From NCBI GenBank assembly GCA_030490835.1, contig CM059972.1, positions 36,187,452 through 36,251,451 on the forward strand: DNA of 64,000 nucleotides, written 5' to 3'. Numbering within the stretch: the first letter of the stretch is position 1; every line of letters begins with the position of its first letter. Positions 10,826 through 22,695 of the stretch are shown one piece after another. The translations under genes and the position numbers were made by a program. This DNA is from Annona cherimola. Taxonomy: Eukaryota > Streptophyta > Magnoliopsida > Magnoliales > Annonaceae. The notes beneath the pieces are model-generated. The model ran no database searches, was not told the origin of the DNA, and saw only the letters and a list, made by a program, of their open reading frames with translations.

Positions 10826-12526
10826 TGTTGGTCCCGAGTTAATGGCAAAACCCAAGAGGGGAGGGGTGAATTGGGTTCTTATAAAATTCTTCGGTAAATT
10901 AAAACTTAACCCCTTGAAAGCTTAATCCCCTTGATTGAAACAAATAGAGAGCAATGAAGTAATGAAAGCAATAAAGTAAAACAGTAGGCAAGATTTATAG
11001 TGGTTCGGGCAACCTCTCCCTACTCCACTCTTCCAAGCTCACACACCATTGTGACTTGGGTTCCACTATGTATTCCGCGAATACACTTAGAGTTCCGCTC
11101 TCTTCTAGATTCTAGCTCTAGGGGGCATACACAATCAGAGCCTATGCTCTCTTCTAGATTCTAGCTCTAGGGGGCTTATACAATTGATACAAGTAGATGA
11201 TGAGTTTAACTCCAATCACAACTCTACTTGCAACGTCTTGGTTTGTTACAACAAACTCAAACCAAGCACCAAGAACAAAGAATAATGAAAATAAGAAAGA
11301 TCTACACTTTACTGAGTTGTGTAGGCAAGTTTCAGCTTGAGGAAGAATCTGTAGAAGAAACCGGTTGTATATCGTTGAAGCTACTTGCAACTTGAAGCTC
11401 GTTCTTCCTTTGAAAGTGTACAGATCACTCAAATTTGGAGAAAAGCAAATGGGAGCTCTTGTTTGCACTTCTTTCCTCTCTTTAGGCTATGTAGTGTGTA
11501 TTTCCACGTTTGCTCGAGTGTCTATTTATAGAATGGGGAATATTTGAACGTTATAGAAGTGGTTGGCGCGCAATAAATGTTCCAACGTTCAAAAATTCGA
11601 ACGTTACTTCCCCAAGTCGCAGGTGGAGTCGACTTCGTCTGCGACTTCACTTCTGCAGTTTTCAAGTCTGAGTCTGGGTCGACTTGGTTTCAGACTTGAA
11701 CTCAAGTCGATCTTGGAGTCGACTTGGGTTGCGACTTGACCAATTCTTTGTGCCAAAAACATTTTGATCATGTTTGATTTTCTTCTATCTTGCTTAGCTT
11801 CTTTCCTTCAATCATTTTCATTTTGGATTGACTTCATATTTTGTATACCTTGTGAGTCTTGGAGATCTTTAAAACTTGTATATTTGATTTGCCTTTGATT
11901 CATGCACCTTGCTCTCTTTTGATATTAGTCTTCATATCTTGAACTTCATCTTGAAATATGCTTGAAGCTTTGCCTTAGACTTGAGAAACTTAAGTTAATA
12001 ATGAGTTTGCACCTTTGATTTGGTCTTGAGAAAACTCAAGTTAATCTTGAAATGAGCTTGAAACTGAGTTTTGAACTTTGAAGACCTCAAGTCGATGTTG
12101 GAGTCGACTTCGTGTGCGACTTCACCCAAGTCGCAAACCGGAGTCGACTTCGTCTGCGACTTCGGTATTTTTCTGCCCCAAAATCAACTCTAGAGTGATT
12201 TTGCCATCTCAAGTCGATGCTGGAGTCGACTTCATCTGCGACTTGGCTTCCCAAGTCGCAAGTGGAGTCGACTTCGCCTGCGACTTCACCTGCTTTTCAA
12301 ATCTGATCGTGAGGTTCATTTTGGAGTCGAGGATGGAGTCGACTTTGAGATCGACTTCACCCTAAGTCGAAGTCCAAGTCGACTTGGAAATTGACTTGGC
12401 TATTTCATTCCTTAAAACATTCAACAAAATCATCAGTATTCACTTTATACTCAAATTTAACTTTGTTAATCATCAAAACTCATGCTTTGGTCAATTTTTG
12501 TTTTGTTTTAGACATTGTTTCCAACA
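10826..12526 (-). mobile_element. Solo LTR of the Sirevirus-like Copia family, minus orientation
   Basis: It begins TGTTGGTCCCGAG and ends TTTCCAACA, with the exact 5-bp duplication GGGTA at 10821-10825 and 12527-12531. At 1701 bp it is slightly shorter than the LTR at 53814-55677. It has a TATA motif on the minus strand (11522-11531) and nine or so GTCGAC sites in two clusters (about 11605-11735 and 12085-12390). It lies between the PBS and ORF X of element A. Short frames inside it, such as 11154-11468 and 12078-12365, are not genes. Confidence 0.92.
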
Positions 12527-12623
12527 GGGTAATCATGTATAATCATGTGTATACATGCATATCTCATCATATTCTATCAATTTTCTATACTTAGAAATTT
12601 TCCATGCCTATTTACCAATCCAT

Positions 12624-12635
12624 GCTTTGATACCA
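12624..12635 (-). other. Primer-binding site, initiator tRNA-Met type (element A)
   Basis: The minus strand reads TGGTATCAAAGC, one mismatch from TGGTATCAGAGC, the complement of the plant initiator tRNA-Met 3' end. It is separated from the LTR terminus at 12641 by five bases, the normal position. Confidence 0.85.
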
Positions 12636-12640
12636 AGCTC

Positions 12641-15279
12641 TGTGGCGCCCCAAACCGAGCGTCACATCCTAGCCCTTACCTCGAGATCGTATTGATTGGT
12701 AAACGTGATCAGGATTGTTGCCCTGTCACACGGCGGGTTTTAACGGTGTTTAACCGATATAAAATTTCCTCATCTTAATATCTCAACATATCTAATTTAT
12801 TCCCAACTCATTCATAACCAAGCCATTACAAATTCATTTAACACATTTGCATAACTTGAAGTTCAAGCAACATTTCATCTTTTGCCTAAATCAGATGTCA
12901 CTGCATGTATGTATCACAGTCATCAATATAAAACATTCGAATAGATTACATATATTCAACATAAAGCACTTCATAATTTAAATTCCATCCCAAAAATCTA
13001 GAATTTAACATTTACTTTGATTTTTTCCTCAATCTGTCCATAATGCTGAAATCAGACGCATTGATCTCTCTAATATTTGAATCATAATCAAATCAAGGAA
13101 TTTAAATCTGAAATTTATATCATACCTTAATAACTAAATGATCTAACCAAAATAAATATTTTCAGCACAACATATGAAGTATTTATATTTATTTTGGTAT
13201 TTTTACTTGCTGGACAGAAGCATCAATTTTCAGACAGCTCTAATCATGTTAATTATTAGGTATATTTATACCTTTCAAAAATCAATTTTTATTTTGGTAA
13301 AGTGTAACTCATGATTTCTCCCACATCATATAAAATTTTTAGCTCGAAATACCTTGTGTAAAAATTACTAAAAACATTTGGTGCAGCTGATCCTGACACC
13401 CATTCAACCCTGTTCAGGTTGATTTTCTCAAATTTTTAATTTCCAACATGCTTACCCTTTTTAGCTAAAAATGGGGCCGTTCCTTAATCACCCAATCATG
13501 AGTTCTCAAATAACGTTTTATGCTAAAATTCGTTCATTTACTATTTCGTTCATATTTTGGATTTCTATCTCATTTCTTCTAGGTTTTTCTCCTATATTTG
13601 CATCTAATTTCAATAGATATGCAAAAACCCTTAATCATTTGTTCTTGATTCTTATACCCAACATATATAATCCATTAAATCATGATTCATAATCTAATCA
13701 TGATATCCAATCTAAACAGCAACTTCTTTTGTGAATTTAAGAAAATTCAAGAGAAGTATACTTACTTGAATTGAATCCAACTTGAACTCCATTTTCCTAG
13801 CTTGGTTCCTCTTCTTTCTTCCCATTTTTCCTTCTCATTTTCTCTTTTTTTTTCTCCCCCTATGTTGCTGGAATGGGCGACAAGCTTGCTGCCCTTGTTT
13901 TGGGGATTTTTTTTCCCTTTTACATATCTCTCCCCTTAGCACATGTGGACGTGCACCTAGGATATGAGCTGGATTTTTCAGCTTTGTGGGACCTACTTTC
14001 CACATCACTTAGTAGCTAATTAAAGCATGCTTATCCCCCTTTGTTGACATGGCAAAATATGGGCCAATTAAATTAGCAATTTATTTTAATAAAATCATTA
14101 AAAATCCATGTCATTAATGGACAAAATCTGCCCACGTAATGTAATGTCCCCTTGCAGCAGCCTTTGCACGATTTTTCCACTTAATTAATAGGTATTTAAT
14201 CACCCTAGGTAATAGCCTAATTAGGGGTCCATTTAGCCTTTTTTAAAAAATTATTAAAAATTCCAAATGCAGCTTGTACGTGCACCTCACTTGGCTTCCA
14301 CGTGGCTGTCCACTTGGTGGGGTCCACTTATCATTGACTTTTTGGCATTTTTTGCCACAAATATCAACCCAAATCTCATCCACTATTCACCCTAGCTGTC
14401 TAGGTCATTAAAATGCACATTTTCCATTTTTTAAAATTCAAAAATTCCATGCAATAGCCCCTTGATCGTCCATGTGTGGGCCACCTTTTCATGCTCCTTT
14501 TGAGCTAATCCATTAACCATTAAATAATGTCATTAATCACTGAATTTTATCATGAATTTTATCATTTTAAATAATTCATAAAATTCATGTGTAATTATCT
14601 CCTTTCGACACCTCATTTTTGCCATTAAAAATATAAGTAATCACCTCACTTTAACATAAACACAAACTCACTTTTTGGTGCACAAAAATCAATAATTATA
14701 CACCCATTTTTGTGAATATCCTATCATCATTTGCTTAATCCAAGCCTCTAATTACATGGATCTCATAATTTAACCACTCACTTCAAATTTCGTCTCAATC
14801 CGACTTTTCTAGCTCAATTTATGCTCATTTGAAACCATCTTTAGATTTTGATGGTGATGATCGATTTTCACCCTAATTTCATCATTATTTCCATAAGACA
14901 TCATTTTCATAAGATTAAGCACAAAATTATGTGCTTACCTTTCAATTTTCATCTTAATCCGCCTTCCCGTTGTCGAGTTACGCATTTTCTAATATTTTCT
15001 AACTTAAGTCCATAATTACCAATATAATCTCCATTAATTAAATCTTAATATATGAGGTAATTATCCTTAATATATTAACATTCTGTAATCCTCGTTAAGC
15101 CTCTTTAATCACATTAACCCATATCGGCTTATATTGATCAGCCATAATCACTTGCCTTAATTGCAATAAATCATCAATATTGCTTAGAAAAATCATTCAT
15201 AATTCATATAAATCATACATGATTCATATGTATATGCCAAATGCATATGCTTAAGCCTTACTTGGGTCAGGGTATCACA
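12641..15279 (-). repeat. 5' LTR of element A, internally deleted or recombinant
   Basis: It starts TGTGGCGCCCC next to the PBS and ends GGTATCACA. The first 330 bases or so are nearly identical to 1752-2095; from about 12975 the sequence jumps and instead follows the 1-1700 type (compare 13378-13430 with 523-573). Length is 2.64 kb against about 4.27 kb for the opposite LTR. It keeps the 17-nt block (12709-12725) and splice donor (13760-13765), but lacks the GC-rich leader block and the acceptor-like site. The T-rich frame at 13782-13967 is leader sequence. Confidence 0.75.
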
Positions 15280-15436
15280 GTTTCTCTCCCCCTTCTCATG
15301 TGGACGTCCCCCCTTGGATAAGGCCCCCTTTTATAATTTTTAACCAGCCCATGGGACCCACTTTGCCACACATCATGAGGGTAATTTAATTCTAACTTAT
15401 CCCTTGTTGAAATGGAAATTTTATATCCAAGTAAAA
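15280..15436 (-). repeat. Short LTR leader fragment
   Basis: This 157-base piece has the familiar leader words of the family (a GTGGACGT context, GGGACCCACTT) and ends where a new LTR begins. It is a leftover of an older LTR. No gene is visible. Confidence 0.5.
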
Positions 15437-16268
15437 TGTGGCGCCCCAAGCCGAGACGTCACATCCTTACTCTAAGACCTTATTGATTGGTAAATGTGAG
15501 TCAGGATTGTTGCCCTGATCATGTGACGGGTTCTTAATTGGATCTTATCCAATTTGTTTTTTCATTTCATTTATTTTATCTATCATCATTCATTTCTTTG
15601 CATTCCACACCATTCATCTTACAAGCAATGATACACTTGTAATAAATTGCATATATCATTCATAACATCTCATCTTGCTCTTCTACATCAAAGGTTCTTT
15701 TGACCTGATCATGGCATATTCACTTCATACATACATACATTCAATCAGTGGTTCACATAAAACTTAAAACTCTAAATAAACTCACATATACATCAACAAA
15801 CCTTAAAACATTAAATGATGCTATCTCATTCATCATGGCTATGTATTATAGCCCACATGGCTACTATCTCATAACTTTCCTTAGATGCTTAGGTTCACAA
15901 CCTCTTGAGCTTCCCAATACCTGTCTAAGGTTTGGAAAAACAAAACGTGAGTGATAACTTAGTAAGCAAGTATTTTATCTTTTAGGGCAAGACTTCCTTT
16001 AAAACATTTTCCGTAAACATCTTGAACACATTTTTACCTAAGGACATTTATATATCCTAAAATATTGTCATAAAATCCTTTGTTCATAAGGACAATTCTA
16101 TGTCCGAGAACATTTTCATAAACATTCATTCTTAAAATCATTTACAAGCCACGTCTGAACTTGTTAAGGCAAAACATATGCGTTTTACCTTCTTTAAGAA
16201 ATTTTCTTTGGTCTTTTGTGAACATTTATAATATTCCAAGAAATTTGTAAAAATCTTCTTTTGTATAT

Positions 16269-19200
16269 TGTTCGCAATCTCATCGCAAGTGCACGGGTCG
16301 TAGATTGTAGTATATAAATTATCGATCCATAGGGAATTTAGGATTAAAAATTTTACATTTAAACACTTTCTTGTCGAATAAAATAGAAAAGTGAGAAGGG
16401 AATAACATAAATAAAATGGAAAAGAAATAGAAAAAAATGGGAAGAGAAAATTGCAAATTAGATCGAGTAGAGAACGAGAGTGCGAGTACCTAGGGTCTAG
16501 CATTTCACATGAGTCCTTTGCAATGGGTAGGGGTATAATTATTTAATTTTGATATTGTTTGTTAAAGGAGAACAAACCTTAATTTATCCTTGCACCTTCT
16601 CTCGAAACCTACAAAGCGTACCCTAATTTTATTAACCACCTATTCTCATGGGATTAAGTTAATTAAAATCCATTAAGTTCTGTGGTTTGTTCATAGAATT
16701 CCTCAAGGTCATCAGGCCTATTCTCAAGGTCTTAGATTTTCAGGTTTAATATCTTGATTATCTTATATTAGGTTTCCACCTCTCAGTTCCATCACCTAAT
16801 ATATAGAATAATGGTAAAGTACGGGCCAATGTACAAAGCAAGCATTAAAATCACAAGATATTAAATTAACAATAATATCCACCATAAATAAATTAAAAAC
16901 CCACACCACGCTACGTTGTACGCATGCTACATCCTAAACCCTAGATTTAGGGTTTAGCCAAGCATATTTAAGTCCAAAATAAAATTAAAATCTAAATCCA
17001 TCTTAGCAAAGCAATAAAAATTAAAAAGGAAAAAAATAGGAAAGCTTATTGGTTTGAAGCCTTGATGGTGTGTCGGCCGCTCTGCGTAACTCGCCGGTCC
17101 ACCTTTTTCTTGTGCTCTCCACCTCGTTGCTCTCTCTCTTTCTCTCTCAAATTTCTGCCTTGTTGCTCGTCTAAATCTCTCCTCCTCTACTGGAATTGTT
17201 CTTGCTGCTCTCCTTTTGCTCGTTAATTTTTTTTTCATCTGTTGCTGGAATTCTCCTTTTATAGCCGTTCAAAACAGCGTAATAGGTTGTCCCCAATTTA
17301 TTCAACGCAATCCGAATTGCGTTGGATGAGGATTACGCAATTAAACCTCTGGCTGCTTGAAGGGACGGTTTGATCTTGTGGGGTCCACGGCTGGAGCATG
17401 ATCTGCATGGAAGCTGCTTGAGCAGTGGTTTTCAAATCAACGATTTGGATTTTTTTTAATGCTGAAATTGATGGACTAATGCATGGCTTTGATGGATGGG
17501 CGGTGATGGTTGCTGATTTGTGCAACAAATCATGGCCGTTAATTAAAAGGGCTGAAACGGACGGTTACGATTCATTTGATTTTGCTGAATTTCTAGTTTT
17601 CAATGGTAGGCCCCACATCAATGGACGGTGGAAAATAATGCTTTGCACATTGCTGGCGATGATCTTGCATGGCTGATTTTTGGCCGTTGATTTTTTTAGA
17701 ATTAGTTGAAGTGCTGAACGGTCTAGACAGCTTGTGGGGCCCATGTGAATTTCTGGACTGCTTGACTTAATATTTTGGACGGTGAAGATTTTTTCTGGAT
17801 TGGCTGGACGTTGCTGATGCTTTTTGGATTTGAATTTTTGGATGGCCAGCTAGATGATTGGACATTCAGATGCATGATTTGGGCGGTGAATAATTGTGGA
17901 CGGTCTGGATCATTTAGTGGTGATTGCTTGGACAACTCAGATTGATCCCCATGTAAATTTTTGGACGGCTTGATTTAGTGATTTTTTGGTGGATTTTTAA
18001 ACTAAAAATCTGGACGGTAATTAGCTGAAATAAATGGACGGTTCAGATTGGCATATTCTGGTGGGCCTCGCTAATCTGCATAAAAAATATTTAAGTCATT
18101 AATTCATCAAAATCATTAGTGGGTTATCTATAAAAATTATTTCACGCCCATTTAATTTCATGACAACAAATAAAAAGTATAATTTCAAGCCAAAAGATCA
18201 CAAAAATTGTTTAAATTGCTTGAATTAATATTTAATAAATGTTATAAAAACATGTTTTAAAACCAAATTTCATATGAAACTCAATTAATTACCCACCGAA
18301 TTGGTATAAAAGGCCCCCAAAATATATTACTAATTTCCAATTATCAAATACCCCCACACTTGAATTTTTGCTTGTCTTCAAGCAAATATAAAGGAATTGA
18401 AGAACAATTTGCAAAATTTCAAAACTTTGAGAAAAAAAGAATGAAAATAAATGTCTAGCCAATCATCAAAAACTAATGAGAGTATTAAACTAAAAATTTT
18501 CAAACATGGCACTCGTTGAAAATCTCAGTCAATAATCATTTCTCACATGACTAATACTGTACACCCTGTCACCCATTAATGGACGGTGGAAAATAATGCT
18601 TTGCACATTGCTGGCGATGATCTTGCATGGCTAATTTTTGGCCGTTGATTTTTTTGAAATTAGTTGAAGTGCTGAACGGTCTAGACGGCTCGTGGGGCGC
18701 ATGTGAATTTCTGGACTGCTTGACTTAATATTTTGGACGGCGCAGATTTTTTCTAGATTGGCTGGACGTTGCTGATGCTTTTTGGATTTGAATTTTTGGA
18801 TGGCCAGCTAGATAATTGGACATCCAGATGCATGATTTGGGCAGTGCATAATTGTGGACCGTCTGGATCATTTAGCGGTGATTGCTTGGACAACTCAGAT
18901 TGATCCCCACATAAATTTCTAGATGGCTTGATTTAATGATTTTTTGGTGGATTTTTAAACCAAAAATCTGGACGGTAATTAGCTGAAATAAATGGACGAT
19001 TCAGATTGGCATCTTCTGATGGGCCCCGCAAATCTACATAAAAAATATTTAAGTCGTTAATTCATCAAAATCATTAGTGGGTTATCTATAAAAATTATTT
19101 CATGCCCATTTAATTTCATGACAACAAATAAAAAATATAATTTCAAGTCAAAAGATCACAAAAATTGTTTAAATTGCTTGAATTAATATTTAATACCCAA

Positions 19201-19308
19201 ATGTTATAAAAACATGTTTTTAAACCAAATTTTACATGAAACTCAATTAATTACCCACCAAATTGGTATAAAAGGCTCCCAAAATATATTTCTAATTTCC
19301 AATTATCA
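16269..19308 (-). mobile_element. Partial LTR element of another family (LTR, PPT, short internal, partial LTR)
   Basis: A first LTR of about 2.08 kb runs from TGTTCGCAATC (16269) to AATTATCA (18346). It is followed by a polypurine tract on the minus strand (18347-18361, AAGTGTGGGGGTATT), about 230 bases of internal sequence, and a second truncated LTR copy (18578-19308) ending at the same AATTATCA. The second copy matches 17620-18346 closely. The CGCAAGTGCACGGGTCG motif near the start and the CCCCCACACTTGAATTTTTGCTTG motif after the LTR are common in plant Gypsy elements. No coding domain remains. I see no matching target duplication, so the left boundary is provisional. Frames at 16138-16503, 16954-17238 and 17425-17676 are not genes. 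Confidence 0.65.
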
Positions 19309-19315
19309 CCAATGG

Positions 19316-19640
19316 ACGTTTTTACATCCAAAATATTTTTTTATTATAAATTTCTTTAGCCAAGAGGCATCTGATGTCCAAAAACATTTTTGACATAACT
19401 TTCTTTGGCAATGAACATTCATATGTTCTAAAACATTTTTTCATATAAACTCTTTTTGGAAACGGACATTCATATGTCCTGAAATACTTTTCTCTTAAAC
19501 TCTTTGGCAAAGGACATTCTCATGTCCAAAACAACTTTTCATTTAAATACTTTTGCATTGGACATTTTCATGTCCATAAACACTTTTCATTTAAGCCTTT
19601 TGGCAATGGATATTCTTATGTCCAAAAACAAGTTTGACAT
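19316..19640. repeat. Degenerate minisatellite with GGACAT...ATGTCC arms
   Basis: Six or so imperfect units of roughly 50-60 bases, each holding GGACATTC-n-ATGTCC followed by AAAACATTTTTC-like sequence. Each unit contains an inverted repeat. Equivalent, shorter arrays lie at about 33300-33560, 41760-42000 and 49370-49580 in the tandem-array LTRs. Confidence 0.7.
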
Positions 19641-20902
19641 AAATCCTTTTCATAATCCCCATTTTGGGGCTTGTTTATAATAAACAAGGTATAAAACATA
19701 TAATCCTTTTTCATAAAAGCATTTGCATAGAAAATATTTCATCTTATCTTTAATATTGACACTTTTTGTGTAAAATACCCTGCTTTTAGGGTAATTTTTC
19801 GTAAAAATGCTTTTATGTCCCAATTTTTGGGCTTTTCAAAAGTAAAACATATGCAAATATATTTCTCCCCATCCAGTAGTGACACTTAGCAAGTGATCAT
19901 TCTACCTTTTGGAAGAGAATCCATCATTAACAGCATGCTAGCCAAGCGGCTGTTCTTTCATCTTCTCCCATCTCAGGGAGGGTGCCGCTGGCCTCTTGCC
20001 ATCCCTTAACGACTTCGCCATATGTAGAGTGGGCCCCAGTCCATCTCCGACCGTGCTCTACAACCGACCTATTCCTTATATTGGTACACCATACATTTGT
20101 GAAACTCCGACTGTATACGCGTCATTTCGAGATTTGTAACCCTAAATTCTTTTGTAATTATTTTATGATAAATGAAAATTCATGAATTATATTGATGGAT
20201 ATGTGTATTGGAGGTTTAAATAATTTGACCCACGTGAATAGTGCACGCGAATAGTAACCGGGGATTAAGACACGTGATTAAGAGTTAATCACTTGGATGA
20301 ACTTAATCACAAAAAGAAAAAATAGAGATTTAATCACTACAGGACGAAATAGCAATTCTTTTGGATATTTTAATCCAAATTTGGATTTTTGTGGAACAAT
20401 AAAGAAAAATTCATAATTTGCAATCCGGGCATCGGATTTTGATGAAATTTTTTATGGATGATTAAAAATTCATGATGGACATGATGAATGGGTTAAGATG
20501 TAATGAAAATCACAAATCAAGGGTCAAGATGACACGTCAAATGAAGATAAAAAAGTAACCCAACTTTACATTAATTAACTTTTGACTTTTTATTTAAAAT
20601 AAATAATTAAAAAAAATTAAATGTAAATGCAGCTGCAGCAGGGGGCAGTTGGGAGGTTTGACCAAGATCAACGATCCATGATCAATCTCATCTTAAATCA
20701 ACGGTTAGGATTTATTTAGCCTAAATTAATTAATTTTAAAAATAAAAAAAATAAAAAATAGGCCTGCATAGGGTGGGCTGGAGCAGGCCTAGGGTGGCAG
20801 CTCTTGGCTCAAAGTATTTTTCAAAATTAAAAAGAAATACCAATTTATAATTAAGTACCTCAAGCTAGGGGGTAAATTCCAAATTCTTGAAAAATCCGAC
20901 CC

Positions 20903-20910
20903 TATAAATA
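20903..20910 (+). promoter_or_regulatory. TATA box of the element D LTR
   Basis: TATAAATA in the context CCCTATAAATAGGGC, followed by a C/A- and then GA-rich leader and the splice donor 155 bases downstream. This puts U3 at about 0.8 kb and R-U5 at about 1.7 kb. Confidence 0.7.
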
Positions 20911-21056
20911 GGGCAGCAGGAGGGACGTCCAAGGCATCATATCTCAGCTCCACTTGAGCCATTCCAAGCTCCCAAAACCCTCCCACACGTCCAAGGAAGA
21001 AGAGGAGAAAGTTAGAGAGAAAAAGTGTGAGAAAAAGTGGGATATCTCCTCTTCGA

Positions 21057-22263
21057 GTAAGTGATTTTCACCCAAATTTCTTTTGAATGTTAAGTAGGGT
21101 AAAACCATGCTTAGATAATTCCTAAGCATCAAAAAAATAAGTATAAATATAATTCTTAATTAGAATTATGCCGAAACATAAAAAATTTAGAGTGAAGACG
21201 GAGCATTCGGGAAGATAGCATATGATATGTGAAAATAATGCTCCAAAATTTATAAATGATGATTTGGGATATATGAATATGATAAATATGATGTTGGAAT
21301 GATGATATATTAATTTCATGATTTTTGGAATTAAGAATTATGCTTAAGTGAATTTATGTTGATGTTTAGTATATGAAGAAAGTGATTTTTTTAGCCAAGA
21401 AAATGATGATAAATTCAAAATTTATTAAATTTCCCATGATATACTAAGCATAAGCTATGTTATGGTATTTTTTATTTTTTGAAAAAATGTCAATTTTTGG
21501 AACCCATGAACAGTAACTACGTTTCTGTGAACAGTAACCTCGGATGAACAGTAATATGCTACAGTAAACAACGTGATTTTGGAGAAAATTGGAGATTAAT
21601 ATTTAAATATAAAGATGGAATTTTTGAAGAATTTATGGGTAAAAATATCCATATAAATAAATAATGCCCAAATATTATAAAACATGCATGGGAAGCAGCT
21701 TGAATAGAAGAAATGAAATATCCTTTTTCCTTGAATAGGAAAAGGAAAAGAAAAGGTCGAGGACACTCATTGAGAAGGTAAATAAGTTATACCTTTTACA
21801 AATTATTTCCAAAATGCTTGAAATTATTTGTAAATTGCTTTATGTAATTTATTTAAGGTTGGCCATACTTATAACTGTTTTACATGAACTGAAGTTCGTT
21901 TTGTTAAATTGTTTATTAAATACTTTTTATGAAATTGTTTATGGTTTGCAAATATCATGCCGACATGTGTATGTAAATGAGCATGTGCACGAGGAATAGA
22001 CCATAGTTGAGGTAGTAAGCGGACCAGATGTTCCCCTCACTATTGCCAAGTCGCTTATATAGGCCTAGGCCGGCGACGACCTCCTTGAGATGGGAGCATG
22101 TATGAGATAGGCGCCTAGCTAGCGTCGCATCTAAAGGAATGTCATGAATGCTATGTATGCATTGCATTTGCATTTTATGAAATGCATGAAAATGATTAAA
22201 AAAATATGTATGGCTTGCTTACTAAGTATTATTACTCACCCATGCTTTTTCAACATCAGACAG
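21057..22263 (+). other. Possible intron in the transcribed LTR leader
   Basis: A donor CGA|GTAAGTG at 21057 and an acceptor-like CAGACAG|GAA ending at 22263 bound about 1.2 kb. A pyrimidine-containing stretch (CATGCTTTTTCAACATCAG) precedes the acceptor. Both sites are found in the same relative places in the minus-strand LTRs. Splicing is inferred and would shorten the leader of translated mRNA but not of the genomic RNA. Confidence 0.35.
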
Positions 22264-22591
22264 GAAATAATGATGAAGGCAGTATGCAAAAGGATATGTA
22301 GTTTTTGATATGAATGTTGAATATGTAAATTTTATGTAAAGACAATGATGATAATTTTGAGATGGAAATGAATATTTTTATGAAAATGTTTATAGAACAG
22401 TTTTTGATTATATTTGTGTTATGTGAAATATATTCCATGTTGGGTGAAAGAGGGAAAGTTTCCATATATTAATGTTATATATAAAAAAACCCTGCCATGT
22501 GATCAGGGCAACAATCCTGAGTCACGTTTACCAATAAAAAATGATCCCGGAGTAAGGCTTCTAGACACCTCGGTTCGGGGCGCCATAGAAG

Positions 22592-22605
22592 TTGGTATAA
22601 ATAGG
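22592..22605 (+). other. Decayed primer-binding site of element D
   Basis: TTGGTATAAATAGG sits four bases after the LTR end and aligns with TTGGTATCAGAGC. Several changes have destroyed most of the tRNA-Met complementarity. Confidence 0.55.
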
Positions 22606-22695
22606 CAGAAAAGAAAAGAAATGAAATGATCAAGCTAGAATACATGAAATCATGATTATGAATGATTTATTTACTTTTTGATGATTTATGTATAG

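Larger units (their letters stand above)
1752..15279 (-). mobile_element. Non-autonomous Gypsy LTR element with ORF X and gag, no pol (element A)
   Basis: In element order (minus strand) it has a 5' LTR (12641-15279), an initiator tRNA-Met type PBS, ORF X, gag with a vestigial protease start, a polypurine tract and a 3' LTR (1752-7767). There is no reverse transcriptase, RNase H or integrase. Without the two solo Copia LTRs the internal region is about 3.2 kb. The gag knuckles, the GGGGCGCCACA-type LTR end and the PBS suggest the Tekay/Del side of Gypsy, but without pol that is an inference. The structure matches the class called TR-GAG (terminal repeats plus gag only). The two LTRs match closely only over their first 330 bases or so, and I see no target duplication, so recombination between copies is likely. 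Confidence 0.75.
15437..20097 (-). repeat. Older LTR of the same Gypsy family, interrupted (LTR B)
   Basis: It begins TGTGGCGCCCCAAGCC and carries the 17-nt block (15500-15516), a splice-acceptor-like site (15920-15929), the GGACAT/ATGTCC minisatellite (about 19316-19640) and the GC-rich block (about 19930-20080) in the same order as LTRs 1-3 of the tandem array. A partial element of another family occupies 16269-19308, and the sequence is cut at 20097 by the start of a plus-strand element. Its other end is not in the window. Confidence 0.75.
20098..22587 (+). repeat. 5' LTR of element D
   Basis: It begins TGTGAAACTCC and ends GGGGCGCCATA, against GGGGCGCCACA elsewhere. It carries, in sense order, a TATA box (20903-20910), purine-rich leader, donor GTAAGTG (21057), GC-rich block (about 22005-22110), acceptor-like CAGACAG (22263) and the 17-nt block (22504-22520). 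This order on the plus strand confirms that the other copies are on the minus strand. Length is 2.49 kb. Confidence 0.75.

Noticed and set aside
12624..12635. tRNA-like sequences next to LTR ends as tRNA genes
   Set aside because: Only 12-18 bases match the tRNA 3' end complement, as expected for primer-binding sites; no cloverleaf is present.
22021..22110. GC-rich stretch as a host CpG island or promoter
   Set aside because: The block recurs in five other LTRs in either orientation, so it belongs to the element.
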